Origin: Bacteroidales bacterium
Lineage (GTDB): Bacteria > Bacteroidota > Bacteroidia > Bacteroidales > UBA7960
Assembly (NCBI GenBank): GCA_003560165.1
Contig: PWJC01000148.1
Span: 1-33,996 of the forward strand
Direction: 5' to 3'
Length of the DNA stretch: 33,996 nucleotides
The notes beneath the pieces were generated by a model that ran no database searches, was not told the origin of the DNA, and saw nothing but the letters and a program-made list of their open reading frames with translations. Both the position numbers and the translations under genes were made by a program. This document shows positions 8,500 to 16,606 of the stretch, in pieces (the first letter of the stretch is position 1; the number at the start of each line of letters is the position of its first letter).

Positions 8500-11115
8500 T
8501 CAGCGCATCATGGCGGCCAGCACCGCCGTCAGCCGGTGATGACTTACCCCTCCGTGAGGGTCCACCACTTCCACGTGGATGACATACATCCCAACTGCTG
8601 CTTTTTCGCGGCGGTCGGTAGTGCCATCCCAGCTGAAGGAACCCGAGCTTCCGAGCAACTCCCCGGTAAGCAGGCGGCGTATCATCCTCCCCCGGCTGTC
8701 GAAGATCCTCACATTGGCCACCTTCCCCGGGTTTTCCAGGGCATAGTGAATGTGAAGCAGATCGTCGCGGCCACTTCCATCGGGCAAAAACACCCTGGGA
8801 TGCACTTCAAAGCGGATGTTGTGGACCGCCCGCTGGCCCACGTATTGCGAATTGCGATAGGCAGGGGTGCCATACCCTGCCGACCTTGCCGCCGAATGCC
8901 AGCTCGAAGGGCAATGCGTCGGCCTGTCGGGGTGCAGCCTTTCCAGCGCCACCCCTTTGGGGTTGGTCAGCAGGGGCAGGTGCATGTCTTCGGAAAAGGC
9001 CAGCATATCGATCACCTCATGTCCCCTGCTGGCCAGCACAATCACCCCTGAGGAATGGGTCATCGCCGGCATGGCATCCAGTTCAAGGAAGGCATCGGGA
9101 TTGCTGGTCATATAGGTGTTCTTTACAGCCCCGGTATCGGCTGTGAGCAACAGATAGCTGCCGGGGAAAAACAGATGGCTTTCATGGGCAAGATACTGCA
9201 CATGGGTCAGCACCCCCCTGACGGTATCCTTTGAAGCCAGCACCATGCCGGCCAAATCGACCATTTTTTGCGAACGGTTGTAGATCTCAACATACCGGGC
9301 ACCCCCGGGCGGGGGGTTAAAAAGCACTTCGTTGATCACCACATCCCCGGCCGAAACATCCTGCGGCATCCCTACCCTGGCCGTGGAAGGATGCAGGCTG
9401 TTGCCGGCACAATCGGCAAGCCGTTCAGAGGCCCCGACCCGGTAACCGGAACCCGCCTGCAGGGGCCGGGGCAGGACCAGTTTTACCGATGAAAATACGG
9501 GCAGCAGCGGACGCGCCTGCGAGGGCGGTCCGATGCCCCCATCGATTTCGTAATTGCCGGTATCGGCAAGCAGGAACCTGTTCATTGGTTCGGAGAAGTC
9601 GAGCCTGATGGTCAGCGAATCCACAATTCCTGTCCGGATCAGCCTGGGCCTCGATGTATCAGGATTGTGCCGCTTCACCGAATTGACCATGGCGGGGGAG
9701 CCTCCCCTGACATCCCGTGAAGCCTTCCAGTTTTCCGCCCCCTGGCAAAAGTTATAGGGATCGATCTTTTCAAGCGACCAGCCACCTTCTGCCTTGGCCG
9801 GGTTCCTGTACCAACGATCGGTATAGGCCACGAAAGATACCGGCTCGCCCCGCTCATCCCAAAGTATCAGGGTACCGCCACCCATGGGCAGGGCATTGAC
9901 CGCCAGCCCGGGGATGGCCACCACATTGCCGTAATGGGCAAACAAGGGGTAGGCGGCTTCGCTGGTACACAGCAGGGTTTCGCCGGGCAATATAACCACC
10001 CCCGGGAGCTCCCGCCTTACAGTGCCGTGCTGGAACACCCAGCCTTCGAGGTCAATGGGCAGCCCGGTGGTATTGTAGAGCTCAAACCAGTCATGGGGAG
10101 GGAGGGAAACCACCGGGCGGCTGTTCACCATCAGTTCGTTGAACACCACGTCAAAGGGCCGGGAAACATAGTGCAGGAATTCGCCCTCGAAGGCTTCCAT
10201 GGTTTGGCCATCGGGGCTGGTGACCCCCGAAATCCGGATCGTATAGAGGTGGTTTACTTCCAGGTGCTGCGGAAACAGCAGGCTGACCACATGGGGAATT
10301 GACGGATCAACAGCCGCAACCACCGGGTACAGGGATCCGTCGTTTACCGGGTAGCGAAAGGTCTGCCCAGCTGTTTCAGGGCAAACGGCCCGGCTGAATT
10401 GCACATCCAGCCCCGCAGCAGACACCACTGTAAGGCGAGCCACCCGGGGAGGGGCTTCGGGGATGACGGGGCCCACCCTGAAATCGTCGAAATAGAACCC
10501 CCTGCTGTTGCTCGCCGTATACCGGCAGCGGATACCGAACCAGGAGGTCCGGGTATAGGTGTCGTCGAACACCCCGCCCTGCCAGAGGTAGATATGGCCT
10601 CCTCCGGGATCGAGCATCAGCTCCCAGTTTCCCACCCCGTCTCTGATCACCCTCACCCGCAGGCTGTTGTTTGCGGTTGTGGCAAAGTTCAGGGAACCCG
10701 TCAGCAACAGACTGCTGTCTTCCCCATCCTGACGGTAAAAAAACAGCCTTTTGTTGTCGGTGCCGGTTTTCCCGAGCTGGATGAAATACCCCTTCAGCGG
10801 ACCTGACAGCTCGTGGGTGTCGCTGACCAGGTAGATGCGGGGATGGTTGTTGTCGGATGGGGTGAATGACATCCGTGCCCAGAAATCCCACTGGGTATCG
10901 GCGATCACATGGCTGGGGGTCGCCAGCACGGCCTGCCCGGCCCCCTCGTCATACAGCCTCAGTATTTGCTGTTGAACAATGAATTTTTCGTGGTCCCCGA
11001 CCCAGGACGGGTCGGACGTGAAGTTGCCATTGGAAAAATCGTCGGAGAACTGCGCCGCAAGCCCCAGGGGTAAGAACAGCAGCAGCAGGGGAAAGGATCT
11101 GCGCATACCAAACAT
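8500..11115 (-). CDS. Secreted lamin-tail-domain protein with FlgD-like C-terminal domain
   Basis: An 871-residue exported protein. A Sec signal peptide (MRRSFPLLLLFLPLGLAAQ) is followed by a lectin/LamG-like N-terminal region (about 22-210, starting SDDFSNGNF) and an Ig-like segment. A first lamin-tail domain follows (about 318-430; VFNELMVNSRP, WFELYNTTGLPIDLEGW), then a second Ig-like stretch and a second lamin-tail domain (about 588-700; VVINEVLFNPPPGG, YVEIYNRSQKMVDLAG). The C-terminal 100 residues resemble the FlgD Ig-like fold (VRIFDSRGRMIRRLLTG, SWDGTTDRREKAAVGMYVIHVEV). Such proteins are surface or periplasmic in Bacteroidota and of unknown role. The C-terminus lacks the usual type IX sorting tail signature that I would expect. 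Met4 (MRRSF) is an alternative start. Confidence 0.88.
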   Translation of the reverse strand: MFGMRRSFPLLLLFLPLGLAAQFSDDFSNGNFTSDPSWVGDHEKFIVQQQILRLYDEGAGQAVLATPSHVIADTQWDFWARMSFTPSDNNHPRIYLVSDTHELSGPLKGYFIQLGKTGTDNKRLFFYRQDGEDSSLLLTGSLNFATTANNSLRVRVIRDGVGNWELMLDPGGGHIYLWQGGVFDDTYTRTSWFGIRCRYTASNSRGFYFDDFRVGPVIPEAPPRVARLTVVSAAGLDVQFSRAVCPETAGQTFRYPVNDGSLYPVVAAVDPSIPHVVSLLFPQHLEVNHLYTIRISGVTSPDGQTMEAFEGEFLHYVSRPFDVVFNELMVNSRPVVSLPPHDWFELYNTTGLPIDLEGWVFQHGTVRRELPGVVILPGETLLCTSEAAYPLFAHYGNVVAIPGLAVNALPMGGGTLILWDERGEPVSFVAYTDRWYRNPAKAEGGWSLEKIDPYNFCQGAENWKASRDVRGGSPAMVNSVKRHNPDTSRPRLIRTGIVDSLTIRLDFSEPMNRFLLADTGNYEIDGGIGPPSQARPLLPVFSSVKLVLPRPLQAGSGYRVGASERLADCAGNSLHPSTARVGMPQDVSAGDVVINEVLFNPPPGGARYVEIYNRSQKMVDLAGMVLASKDTVRGVLTHVQYLAHESHLFFPGSYLLLTADTGAVKNTYMTSNPDAFLELDAMPAMTHSSGVIVLASRGHEVIDMLAFSEDMHLPLLTNPKGVALERLHPDRPTHCPSSWHSAARSAGYGTPAYRNSQYVGQRAVHNIRFEVHPRVFLPDGSGRDDLLHIHYALENPGKVANVRIFDSRGRMIRRLLTGELLGSSGSFSWDGTTDRREKAAVGMYVIHVEVVDPHGGVSHHRLTAVLAAMMR

Positions 11116-11137
11116 TTTTTCAGGAATTTAAATGTAG

Positions 11138-11145
11138 TATTTTTG
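11138..11145 (+). promoter_or_regulatory. asd: Bacteroidota -7 box, TATTTTTG, for asd
   Basis: An exact TAnnTTTG, 60 bases before the asd ATG. Transcription would start near 11151, giving a leader of about 55 bases. Its first part contains the small hairpin GACGGG (11155-11160) / CCCGTC (11166-11171) with a 5-base loop. Confidence 0.5.
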
Positions 11146-11205
11146 TTGTGTGAAGACGGGTTCGCCCCGTCATGAAATCGCCGGAAGGCAATAAAATATG
11201 GTTGT

Positions 11206-12195
11206 ATGGTAGTTGCATTGGTAGGCGCCACCGGCCTGGTGGGGCAGGTGATGGTCAGGGTCATGGAAGAACACCAGCTCCCGGTGGATGATTTTATCCC
11301 TTGTGCCTCGGAGCGATCCATTGGCAGGGAGATCAGACTGAACGGGAAGGCTTACCGGGTCAGGAGCATTGATGATGCCTTTGATGCCGGACCGGATCTG
11401 GTCATTTTTTCTGCAGGGGCTGGCATCTCCAGAGAGTATGCCACCCGATTCACCAGCCGGGGGGCCTTTGTGATCGACAATTCCTCGGCCTGGCGGATGG
11501 ACAGCAGCGTACCCCTGGTAGTACCCGAAGTCAATGCCGGCAGCATCGGGCCCGAAACCAGGCTCATTGCCAATCCTAACTGCAGCACCATACAGCTGGT
11601 GATGGCCATAGCCCCCATACACAAACAATACGGGATCAGGCGGCTGGTCATCTCTACCTATCAGTCGGTATCGGGCACCGGGGCAAAGGCCGTAGAGCAG
11701 TTGCACAACGAAAGGGCGGGGATCGGCGGCAAAATGGCCTATCCGCACCCCATCGACCTGAACTGCATTCCCCATGGCGGGGACTTTACCGGGAACGGGT
11801 ATACGGCCGAAGAGATGAAACTCCTGAACGAAACGAGAAAGATACTGGATGTTCCCGACATGAAGATCACCTCCACCGTGGTCAGGATCCCGGTCATCGG
11901 CGGACACTCCGAAGCCGTCAACATTGAGCTGGAAAAGGATTTCGAACTCAGCGGGATACGCAGCCTGCTTGAAAGCACCAGGGGCCTTGTGGTGCAGGAC
12001 GACCCCGCAAACAAGCTCTACCCCATGCCCCTCTTTGCAGAAGGCAGGGACGAGGTGTTTGTGGGGAGGATCCGCAGGGACCATTCGGTTCCCTATGGCC
12101 TGGATCTCTGGGTCGTGGCCGATAACCTCCGGAAAGGGGCTGCGACCAACGCCATACAGATCGCCACCCGACTGTTGGACAGGAAGCTGATTTGA
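11206..12195 (+). CDS. asd: Aspartate-semialdehyde dehydrogenase
   Basis: A 329-residue cytoplasmic NADPH-dependent enzyme that reduces beta-aspartyl phosphate to aspartate semialdehyde, the branch point to lysine/diaminopimelate, threonine and methionine. The N-terminal nucleotide-binding loop is GATGLVG (8-14). The catalytic cysteine is Cys126 in IANPNCSTIQ, and the acid-base histidine is His234 in GGHSEAVNIE. The segment STYQSVSGTGAKAVEQL is also conserved. Length fits the family. The start at 11206 leaves only a few residues before the first beta strand, as is usual. The next gene, a lipid kinase, has its own promoter box at 12207. Confidence 0.97.
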   Translation: MVVALVGATGLVGQVMVRVMEEHQLPVDDFIPCASERSIGREIRLNGKAYRVRSIDDAFDAGPDLVIFSAGAGISREYATRFTSRGAFVIDNSSAWRMDSSVPLVVPEVNAGSIGPETRLIANPNCSTIQLVMAIAPIHKQYGIRRLVISTYQSVSGTGAKAVEQLHNERAGIGGKMAYPHPIDLNCIPHGGDFTGNGYTAEEMKLLNETRKILDVPDMKITSTVVRIPVIGGHSEAVNIELEKDFELSGIRSLLESTRGLVVQDDPANKLYPMPLFAEGRDEVFVGRIRRDHSVPYGLDLWVVADNLRKGAATNAIQIATRLLDRKLI

Positions 12196-12206
12196 ATGTT
12201 TTTTCG

Positions 12207-12214
12207 TATTTTTG
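12207..12214 (+). promoter_or_regulatory. Bacteroidota -7 box, TATTTTTG, for the lipid kinase
   Basis: An exact TAnnTTTG lying 11 bases past the asd stop. It predicts transcription from about 12220 and a leader of about 70 bases that contains the hairpin at 12240-12268. Confidence 0.5.
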
Positions 12215-12239
12215 CCCCTTGCCCGAAAAAGCGGGTTTT

Positions 12240-12268
12240 GGCAAAGGGTGGCAATGCCCCGTTTTGCC
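12240..12268 (+). other. Leader hairpin before the lipid kinase
   Basis: A 29-base imperfect hairpin. An outer stem GGCAAAG pairs with TTTTGCC (including one G-T pair), an inner GG pairs with CC, and a GGC/GCC tip closes on an AAT loop. It ends 22 bases before the ATG at 12291 and lacks a proper T-run after it. It is more likely a leader structure than a terminator for asd. Confidence 0.5.
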
Positions 12269-12290
12269 TTCATTAACTTTCATTCGACCC

Positions 12291-13235
12291 ATGGATAAAT
12301 GGTTGGTGGTGGTCAATCCCAATGCCGGCATCGGCAAGGTGGCCAGAGACTGGAAAAAGATCTCTTCCATTCTGGATCGCAGGGACTTTGACTACCAGGC
12401 TGTGTTCACCCGGGCCCCTTTCCACGCCACCGAACTGGTCAGGGAGCACATTGCAGGGAGTTTCCGTAAGATCGTTTCGGTGGGTGGCGACGGCACCCTG
12501 AATGAGGTGGTCAATGGAATTTTCGGTCAGGACCACTGGCCCACCACTGGCATAACCCTGGGGGTGATCCCGGTGGGAACCGGCAACGACTGGATCAGGA
12601 CCTACAACATCCCCACCGATTACGAAGGGGCTGTCGAAGTACTGAGCAATGGCAGGACCATGCTGCAGGATGCGGGAACAGTCAGCTTTATGAACGGCCC
12701 GGAAAACCTGACGCGGTATTTCATCAACATGGCAGGCCTTGGCTTCGACGGGCTGGTTGCCCAGAAAACCAATGCCGACAAGGCCAGGGGAAGGGGAAAT
12801 CCCTTCCTTTACATAAAGCATCTGTTGAGTTCGCTGTTCGCCTACCGCTCATGTGGCACAACAGTCACCATCGATGGGCAGGTGATCAATAAAAAGGTAT
12901 TCAGTATCGGGGTGGGCATCGGGCAGTACAATGGAGGCGGCATGCACCAGGCCCCCGATGCAAAACCCGACGACGGGCTTTTTGACCTGACCCTGATCCG
13001 TGATCTGTCCAGGTTGTCGGTAATCGCCAACCTGGGGCGTCTGTACAACGGCAGCATAAAAAAACACAAACGGGTAACTGCCTATCTGGGCAGGCATATC
13101 CGCATCGAAAGCGAAAGCCCCCTGTTGCTGGAAGCCGACGGAGAGTCACTGGGTCATTCGCCCCTTGAGTTCCATATCGTGCCACAAAGTGTGAGGGTAC
13201 TCGTAAACAACGGCCGGGTTGCCCCCGGCGGCTGA
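12291..13235 (+). CDS. YegS/BmrU-type lipid (diacylglycerol) kinase
   Basis: A 314-residue protein of the DAGK catalytic family, which phosphorylates diacylglycerol or a related lipid at the cytoplasmic face of the membrane. Motifs visible are VVVNPNAGIGK (7-17), the nucleotide-binding VSVGGDGTLNEVVNG (63-76) and LGVIPVGTGNDW. The C-terminal half has the family beta domain ending LLLEADGESLGHSPLEFHIVPQSVRVLV. The open frame extends upstream into the asd stop, but the family begins at MDKWLVVVN (12291), which also lies after the promoter box and hairpin. The exact lipid substrate cannot be read from sequence. Confidence 0.92.
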   Translation: MDKWLVVVNPNAGIGKVARDWKKISSILDRRDFDYQAVFTRAPFHATELVREHIAGSFRKIVSVGGDGTLNEVVNGIFGQDHWPTTGITLGVIPVGTGNDWIRTYNIPTDYEGAVEVLSNGRTMLQDAGTVSFMNGPENLTRYFINMAGLGFDGLVAQKTNADKARGRGNPFLYIKHLLSSLFAYRSCGTTVTIDGQVINKKVFSIGVGIGQYNGGGMHQAPDAKPDDGLFDLTLIRDLSRLSVIANLGRLYNGSIKKHKRVTAYLGRHIRIESESPLLLEADGESLGHSPLEFHIVPQSVRVLVNNGRVAPGG

Positions 13236-13293
13236 GCCGGCCGGATACCGGGAAGTTCCAATCAGATTAATAAAACTGCAACCAGGCAATATC

Positions 13294-14841
13294 ATGACCA
13301 ACAGGGGAGAAGACAGCTTTAAAAAAATCATCGCGCATTGCAAGGAATACGGTTTTATTTTTCCTTCGAGCGAGATCTACGACGGGTTGAGTGCAGTGTA
13401 TGACTACGGGCAGAACGGGGCCGAGCTGAAAAACAACATCAGGGAGTACTGGTGGAAATCGATGGTGCAGTACCACGAGAACATCGTGGGGCTGGATACC
13501 GCCATCTTCATGCACCCGAAGGTGTGGAAGGCGTCGGGACATGTGGATGCCTTCAACGACCCCCTGATCGACAACAAGGACTCCAAAAAAAGGTACCGGG
13601 CCGATGTGCTCATCGAAGAATACATCGGCAAGCTGGAAGAGAAAATCGCAAAAGAGGTGAGCAAGGCCGCCAAACGTTTTGGAGAGAGCTTTGATGCGGA
13701 ACTGTTCATCGAAACCAACCCCAGGGTGTTGGAAAACCGGAAAAAGATCAGGGACATCACCGAACGCTTTGTATCGGCACTTGAACAGGAACGCCTGGGG
13801 GATATCAAGTCGCTGATCCTGGAGCTGGGAATTGTTTGCCCGGTATCGGGTTCGAGGAACTGGACCGATGTCAGGAAGTTCAACCTGATGTTCGGCACCC
13901 AGATGGGCTCGGCCTCCGACGGTTCCCATCAGGTGTACCTGAGACCCGAAACCGCCCAGGGGATCTTTGTCAACTATTTGAATGTACAAAAAACCAGCCG
14001 GTTGAAACTTCCCTTCGGGATCGCACAGACAGGAAAAGCCTTTCGCAATGAGATCGTGGCCCGGCAGTTCATATTCCGGATGCGGGAATTCGAGCAGATG
14101 GAGATGCAGTTCTTTGTACGTCCGGGCCAGGAATTTGAATGGTTTGAATACTGGAAGAAAGAGCGGCTGCGCTGGCTCCTGGCCCTGGGTATCCCCGCCG
14201 AACGATTCAGGTTGCACAAACACGAGAAACTGGCCCACTATGCCAATGCGGCCGTTGACATTGAGTACGATTTCCCGTTTGGGTTCAAGGAAATCGAAGG
14301 CATTCATTCGCGCACCGACTTCGACCTGGGGGCCCACCAGCAACATTCGGGCAAGAAGCTTCAATACTTTGACCCCGAGATCAACGAAAGCTATGTCCCT
14401 TACGTTGTCGAAACCTCCATCGGGCTCGACCGGATGTTCCTGGCCATTGTCAGCAATGCCTACCGTGAGGAAAAGCTCCCCGACGGAAGCGAGAGGGTGG
14501 TAATGAACATCCCTGCCGCCCTGGCCCCGGTCAAGGTGGCGGTACTTCCGCTGGTCAAAAAGGACGGGCTGCCCGAAAAAGGCAGGGAGGTGTTTAACCG
14601 GCTCAAATACGACTTCAACTGCCACTATGAAGACAAAGACGCCATCGGCAGGCGCTACCGCCGCCACGATGCCATTGGAACCCCTTATTGCATTACCATC
14701 GATCACCAAAGCCTGACAGACAACACGGTGACCATTCGCGAAAGGGACAGCATGGAACAGCAACGCATCCCCATTGAACACATCGACAAGGTGGTGAAGC
14801 AGGGCATCCGGCTGAGGCCCTTGCCTGAGGCTGGCAGTTAA
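13294..14841 (+). CDS. glyS: Glycine--tRNA ligase, dimeric (eukaryote/archaea-like) type
   Basis: A 515-residue class II synthetase that charges tRNA(Gly) as a homodimer; it is not the two-subunit alpha2-beta2 form. Family signatures are IFPSSEIYDGLSAVYDYGQNG at the N-terminus, YLRPETAQGIF (about 215-225), motif 2 FRNEIVARQFIFRMREFEQME (about 250-270), GIHSRTDFDLGAHQQ, and motif 3 SIGLDRMFLAI (about 395). The C-terminal about 100 residues are the anticodon-binding domain (APVKVAVLPLVKKDG, RRYRRHDAIGTPYCITID). The frame runs 25 codons further upstream, but MTNRGEDSFKKIIAHC is the natural start. It lies 58 bases after the lipid kinase. Confidence 0.97.
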   Translation: MTNRGEDSFKKIIAHCKEYGFIFPSSEIYDGLSAVYDYGQNGAELKNNIREYWWKSMVQYHENIVGLDTAIFMHPKVWKASGHVDAFNDPLIDNKDSKKRYRADVLIEEYIGKLEEKIAKEVSKAAKRFGESFDAELFIETNPRVLENRKKIRDITERFVSALEQERLGDIKSLILELGIVCPVSGSRNWTDVRKFNLMFGTQMGSASDGSHQVYLRPETAQGIFVNYLNVQKTSRLKLPFGIAQTGKAFRNEIVARQFIFRMREFEQMEMQFFVRPGQEFEWFEYWKKERLRWLLALGIPAERFRLHKHEKLAHYANAAVDIEYDFPFGFKEIEGIHSRTDFDLGAHQQHSGKKLQYFDPEINESYVPYVVETSIGLDRMFLAIVSNAYREEKLPDGSERVVMNIPAALAPVKVAVLPLVKKDGLPEKGREVFNRLKYDFNCHYEDKDAIGRRYRRHDAIGTPYCITIDHQSLTDNTVTIRERDSMEQQRIPIEHIDKVVKQGIRLRPLPEAGS

Positions 14842-14853
14842 TTCGGAGGCTGC

Positions 14854-14884
14854 TTGCGTTTTTCGTCAACTTAGCCTAAGTTTA
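14854..14884 (+). promoter_or_regulatory. Probable sigma-ABfr-type promoter for the prenyl synthase
   Basis: TTG at 14854-14856, then 20 bases, then TAAGTTTA at 14877-14884, which has one mismatch to TAnnTTTG. The predicted start of transcription is about 14890. That lies past the ATG at 14887, so it favours the ATG at 14908 as the translation start. Confidence 0.5.
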
Positions 14885-14907
14885 CAATGGCAAATAATTC
14901 ATGTCGT

Positions 14908-15879
14908 ATGAGCCTGAATGAAATAAAGGCACCCGTTGACGAACACATCAGGGTCTTTGAGGCCCGCTTCCGTGAGTCGATGAAAAGCAAGGTCCCCCTG
15001 CTGGACAAGATCACCCACTATATTGTGAAGCGCAAGGGGAAACAGATGCGGCCGCTGTTTGTGTTCTTTTCGGCAGGGGTGTTTGGAGAAATCGGCGACA
15101 GAACCTACCGGGCGGCCTCACTGATCGAATTGCTGCATACAGCCACCCTGATCCACGACGACGTGGTTGACGACTCAAACCAGAGGCGGGGCTTTTTCTC
15201 GTTGAACGCCCTGTGGAAAAACAAGATCTCCGTACTGGTGGGCGATTACCTGCTCTCGAGGGGGCTTTTGCTTTCGCTCGAAAACGACGACTTCGACCTG
15301 TTGAAGATCGTCGCCCACTCGGTAAAGGAGATGAGCGAAGGAGAACTGATGCAGATCGAGAAAGCCAGGAAGCTCGACATTGAAGAGGGGTTATATTTCG
15401 AGATCATCCGGAAAAAGACCGCCTCCCTGATCGCATCCTGCATGTCGTGCGGGGCTGCCTCGGCCGGTGCTTCTGAAAAGGAGATCGCCCTGATGCATGA
15501 GATCGGTGAGAAAGCGGGAATCGCTTTTCAGATAAAGGACGACATTTTCGATTTCGAGCGCGACAAGACCAAGGGCAAACCTTATGCATCAGACATCAGG
15601 GAGCAGAAGATGACCCTGCCATTGATCTACCTGATCAACACCTCGTCCTATGCAGAAAAGCGCACCATCATCAACACCGTAAAGAATCACAGCCATGATC
15701 AGGAGAAGGTGGCCGGACTGATCGACAAAGTGGTTGCCTCCGGCGGCATCAATTATGCGACCAGGCATATGCTGGCGTACAAAGAGCAGGCGATCGAAAG
15801 GCTGGGGAGGCTTCCTGATGTGCCGATGCGCGAATCCCTGTGTCAGCTCATTGAGTTCACGGTTGCCCGGGGCGCCTGA
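14908..15879 (+). CDS. Polyprenyl (octaprenyl-type) diphosphate synthase
   Basis: A 323-residue trans-prenyltransferase that lengthens allylic diphosphates with isopentenyl diphosphate, supplying the side chain of menaquinone. The first aspartate-rich motif is HDDVVDDS (Asp84, Asp85, Asp88) and the second is KDDIFDF (Asp211, Asp212, Asp215). GKQMRP and GDYLLSRG segments are conserved. The chosen start MSLNEIKAPV fits the family N-terminus and the promoter position; an upstream ATG at 14887 would add seven residues. The 3' end overlaps the 3' end of the convergent MscS-like gene by 23 bases. Chain length of the product is inferred, not seen. Confidence 0.92.
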   Translation: MSLNEIKAPVDEHIRVFEARFRESMKSKVPLLDKITHYIVKRKGKQMRPLFVFFSAGVFGEIGDRTYRAASLIELLHTATLIHDDVVDDSNQRRGFFSLNALWKNKISVLVGDYLLSRGLLLSLENDDFDLLKIVAHSVKEMSEGELMQIEKARKLDIEEGLYFEIIRKKTASLIASCMSCGAASAGASEKEIALMHEIGEKAGIAFQIKDDIFDFERDKTKGKPYASDIREQKMTLPLIYLINTSSYAEKRTIINTVKNHSHDQEKVAGLIDKVVASGGINYATRHMLAYKEQAIERLGRLPDVPMRESLCQLIEFTVARGA

Positions 15880-16606
15880 GGCTTTCCTGCTCACCTGGTG
15901 CTGGCCTCCATTTTCCCAGAAACTCCCGGATCTTGTCTTCCACCATCATGGCCTGTGTCCCCGAGTGGGTATGGAAGGTAGCCTCAAATACAAATCCCCC
16001 GCCCTGATCGCGGGTCAGTTGCAATTCGGGTGCCGGCTCAATGATCCACGGCAGTGACATCATGTGTTCGAAGGCGGCACGCCTGACCTGCCCGGGATGG
16101 ATATCCCGTGACAATTCCATCCTCAGGTGATGGGGAAGGCTGTCCTCGTCTTCGGGCGGAATGGACAACAGCACATTGCTCAGGCTGGAATAGGGGATGC
16201 GGATCTCTTCGCCCGACTCATTGATCACCATCAGGGAGCGCCCACCCAACCGCTGAATGCGCCCACTGGCAAAAGGGGTTTTGATGTGCTGTCCGGGCTT
16301 CAGGGATTTTTCCGTTCTCAGCAGCACCCCGGCCAGAAAATCGCGAAACACGAACCAGGAGATGCCGAATATCAGCAATACCGCCATGACGCCGGTAATC
16401 AAATCGTAATAGACCATGTTGCCGAACAATACCAGTGCCCCCCAAAAGGCATAGGTCACCCACACACCCAGTTCGAGCAGTGGCAATATCCGCCCCATTC
16501 CTGTTTTTAATGATTTCTTTCCGGGCAGGCTTCTGGACATCAAACACAGCAGGCGGAAGAAAACAAACAGCAACAAACCGGAAACAATGAATATCAGCAG
16601 GCTCAT
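15857..16606 (-). CDS. Small MscS-like mechanosensitive channel domain protein
   Basis: A 249-residue membrane protein. There are hydrophobic helices at about 1-20, 45-65 and 70-90, with FVFRDFLAGVLL at the place of the pore-lining helix end. An MscS-type beta domain follows at about 105-150 (LKPGQHIKTPFASGRIQRLGGRSLMVINESGEEIRIPYSSLSN), then a short alpha-beta C-terminal domain. It is smaller than typical MscS proteins, and the pore helix lacks the usual Gly/Ala-rich pattern, so gating function is uncertain. Its ATG overlaps the TGA of the upstream cotransporter-NTPase gene (ATGA), which implies translational coupling and a shared role, plausibly volume or ion homeostasis. Confidence 0.82.
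   Translation of the reverse strand: MSLLIFIVSGLLLFVFFRLLCLMSRSLPGKKSLKTGMGRILPLLELGVWVTYAFWGALVLFGNMVYYDLITGVMAVLLIFGISWFVFRDFLAGVLLRTEKSLKPGQHIKTPFASGRIQRLGGRSLMVINESGEEIRIPYSSLSNVLLSIPPEDEDSLPHHLRMELSRDIHPGQVRRAAFEHMMSLPWIIEPAPELQLTRDQGGGFVFEATFHTHSGTQAMMVEDKIREFLGKWRPAPGEQESLRRPGQP

Noticed and set aside
13212-13242. GC-rich hairpin over the lipid kinase stop codon (GCCGGG/CCCGGC and GGCCGG/CCGGCC)
   Set aside because: Two alternative pairings exist but neither is followed by a T-run, and part is coding sequence. I saw too little to call a terminator.
13267-14781. 504-codon open frame on the minus strand
   Set aside because: Antisense to glycyl-tRNA synthetase; it has low-complexity His/Val/Phe-rich content and no domain.
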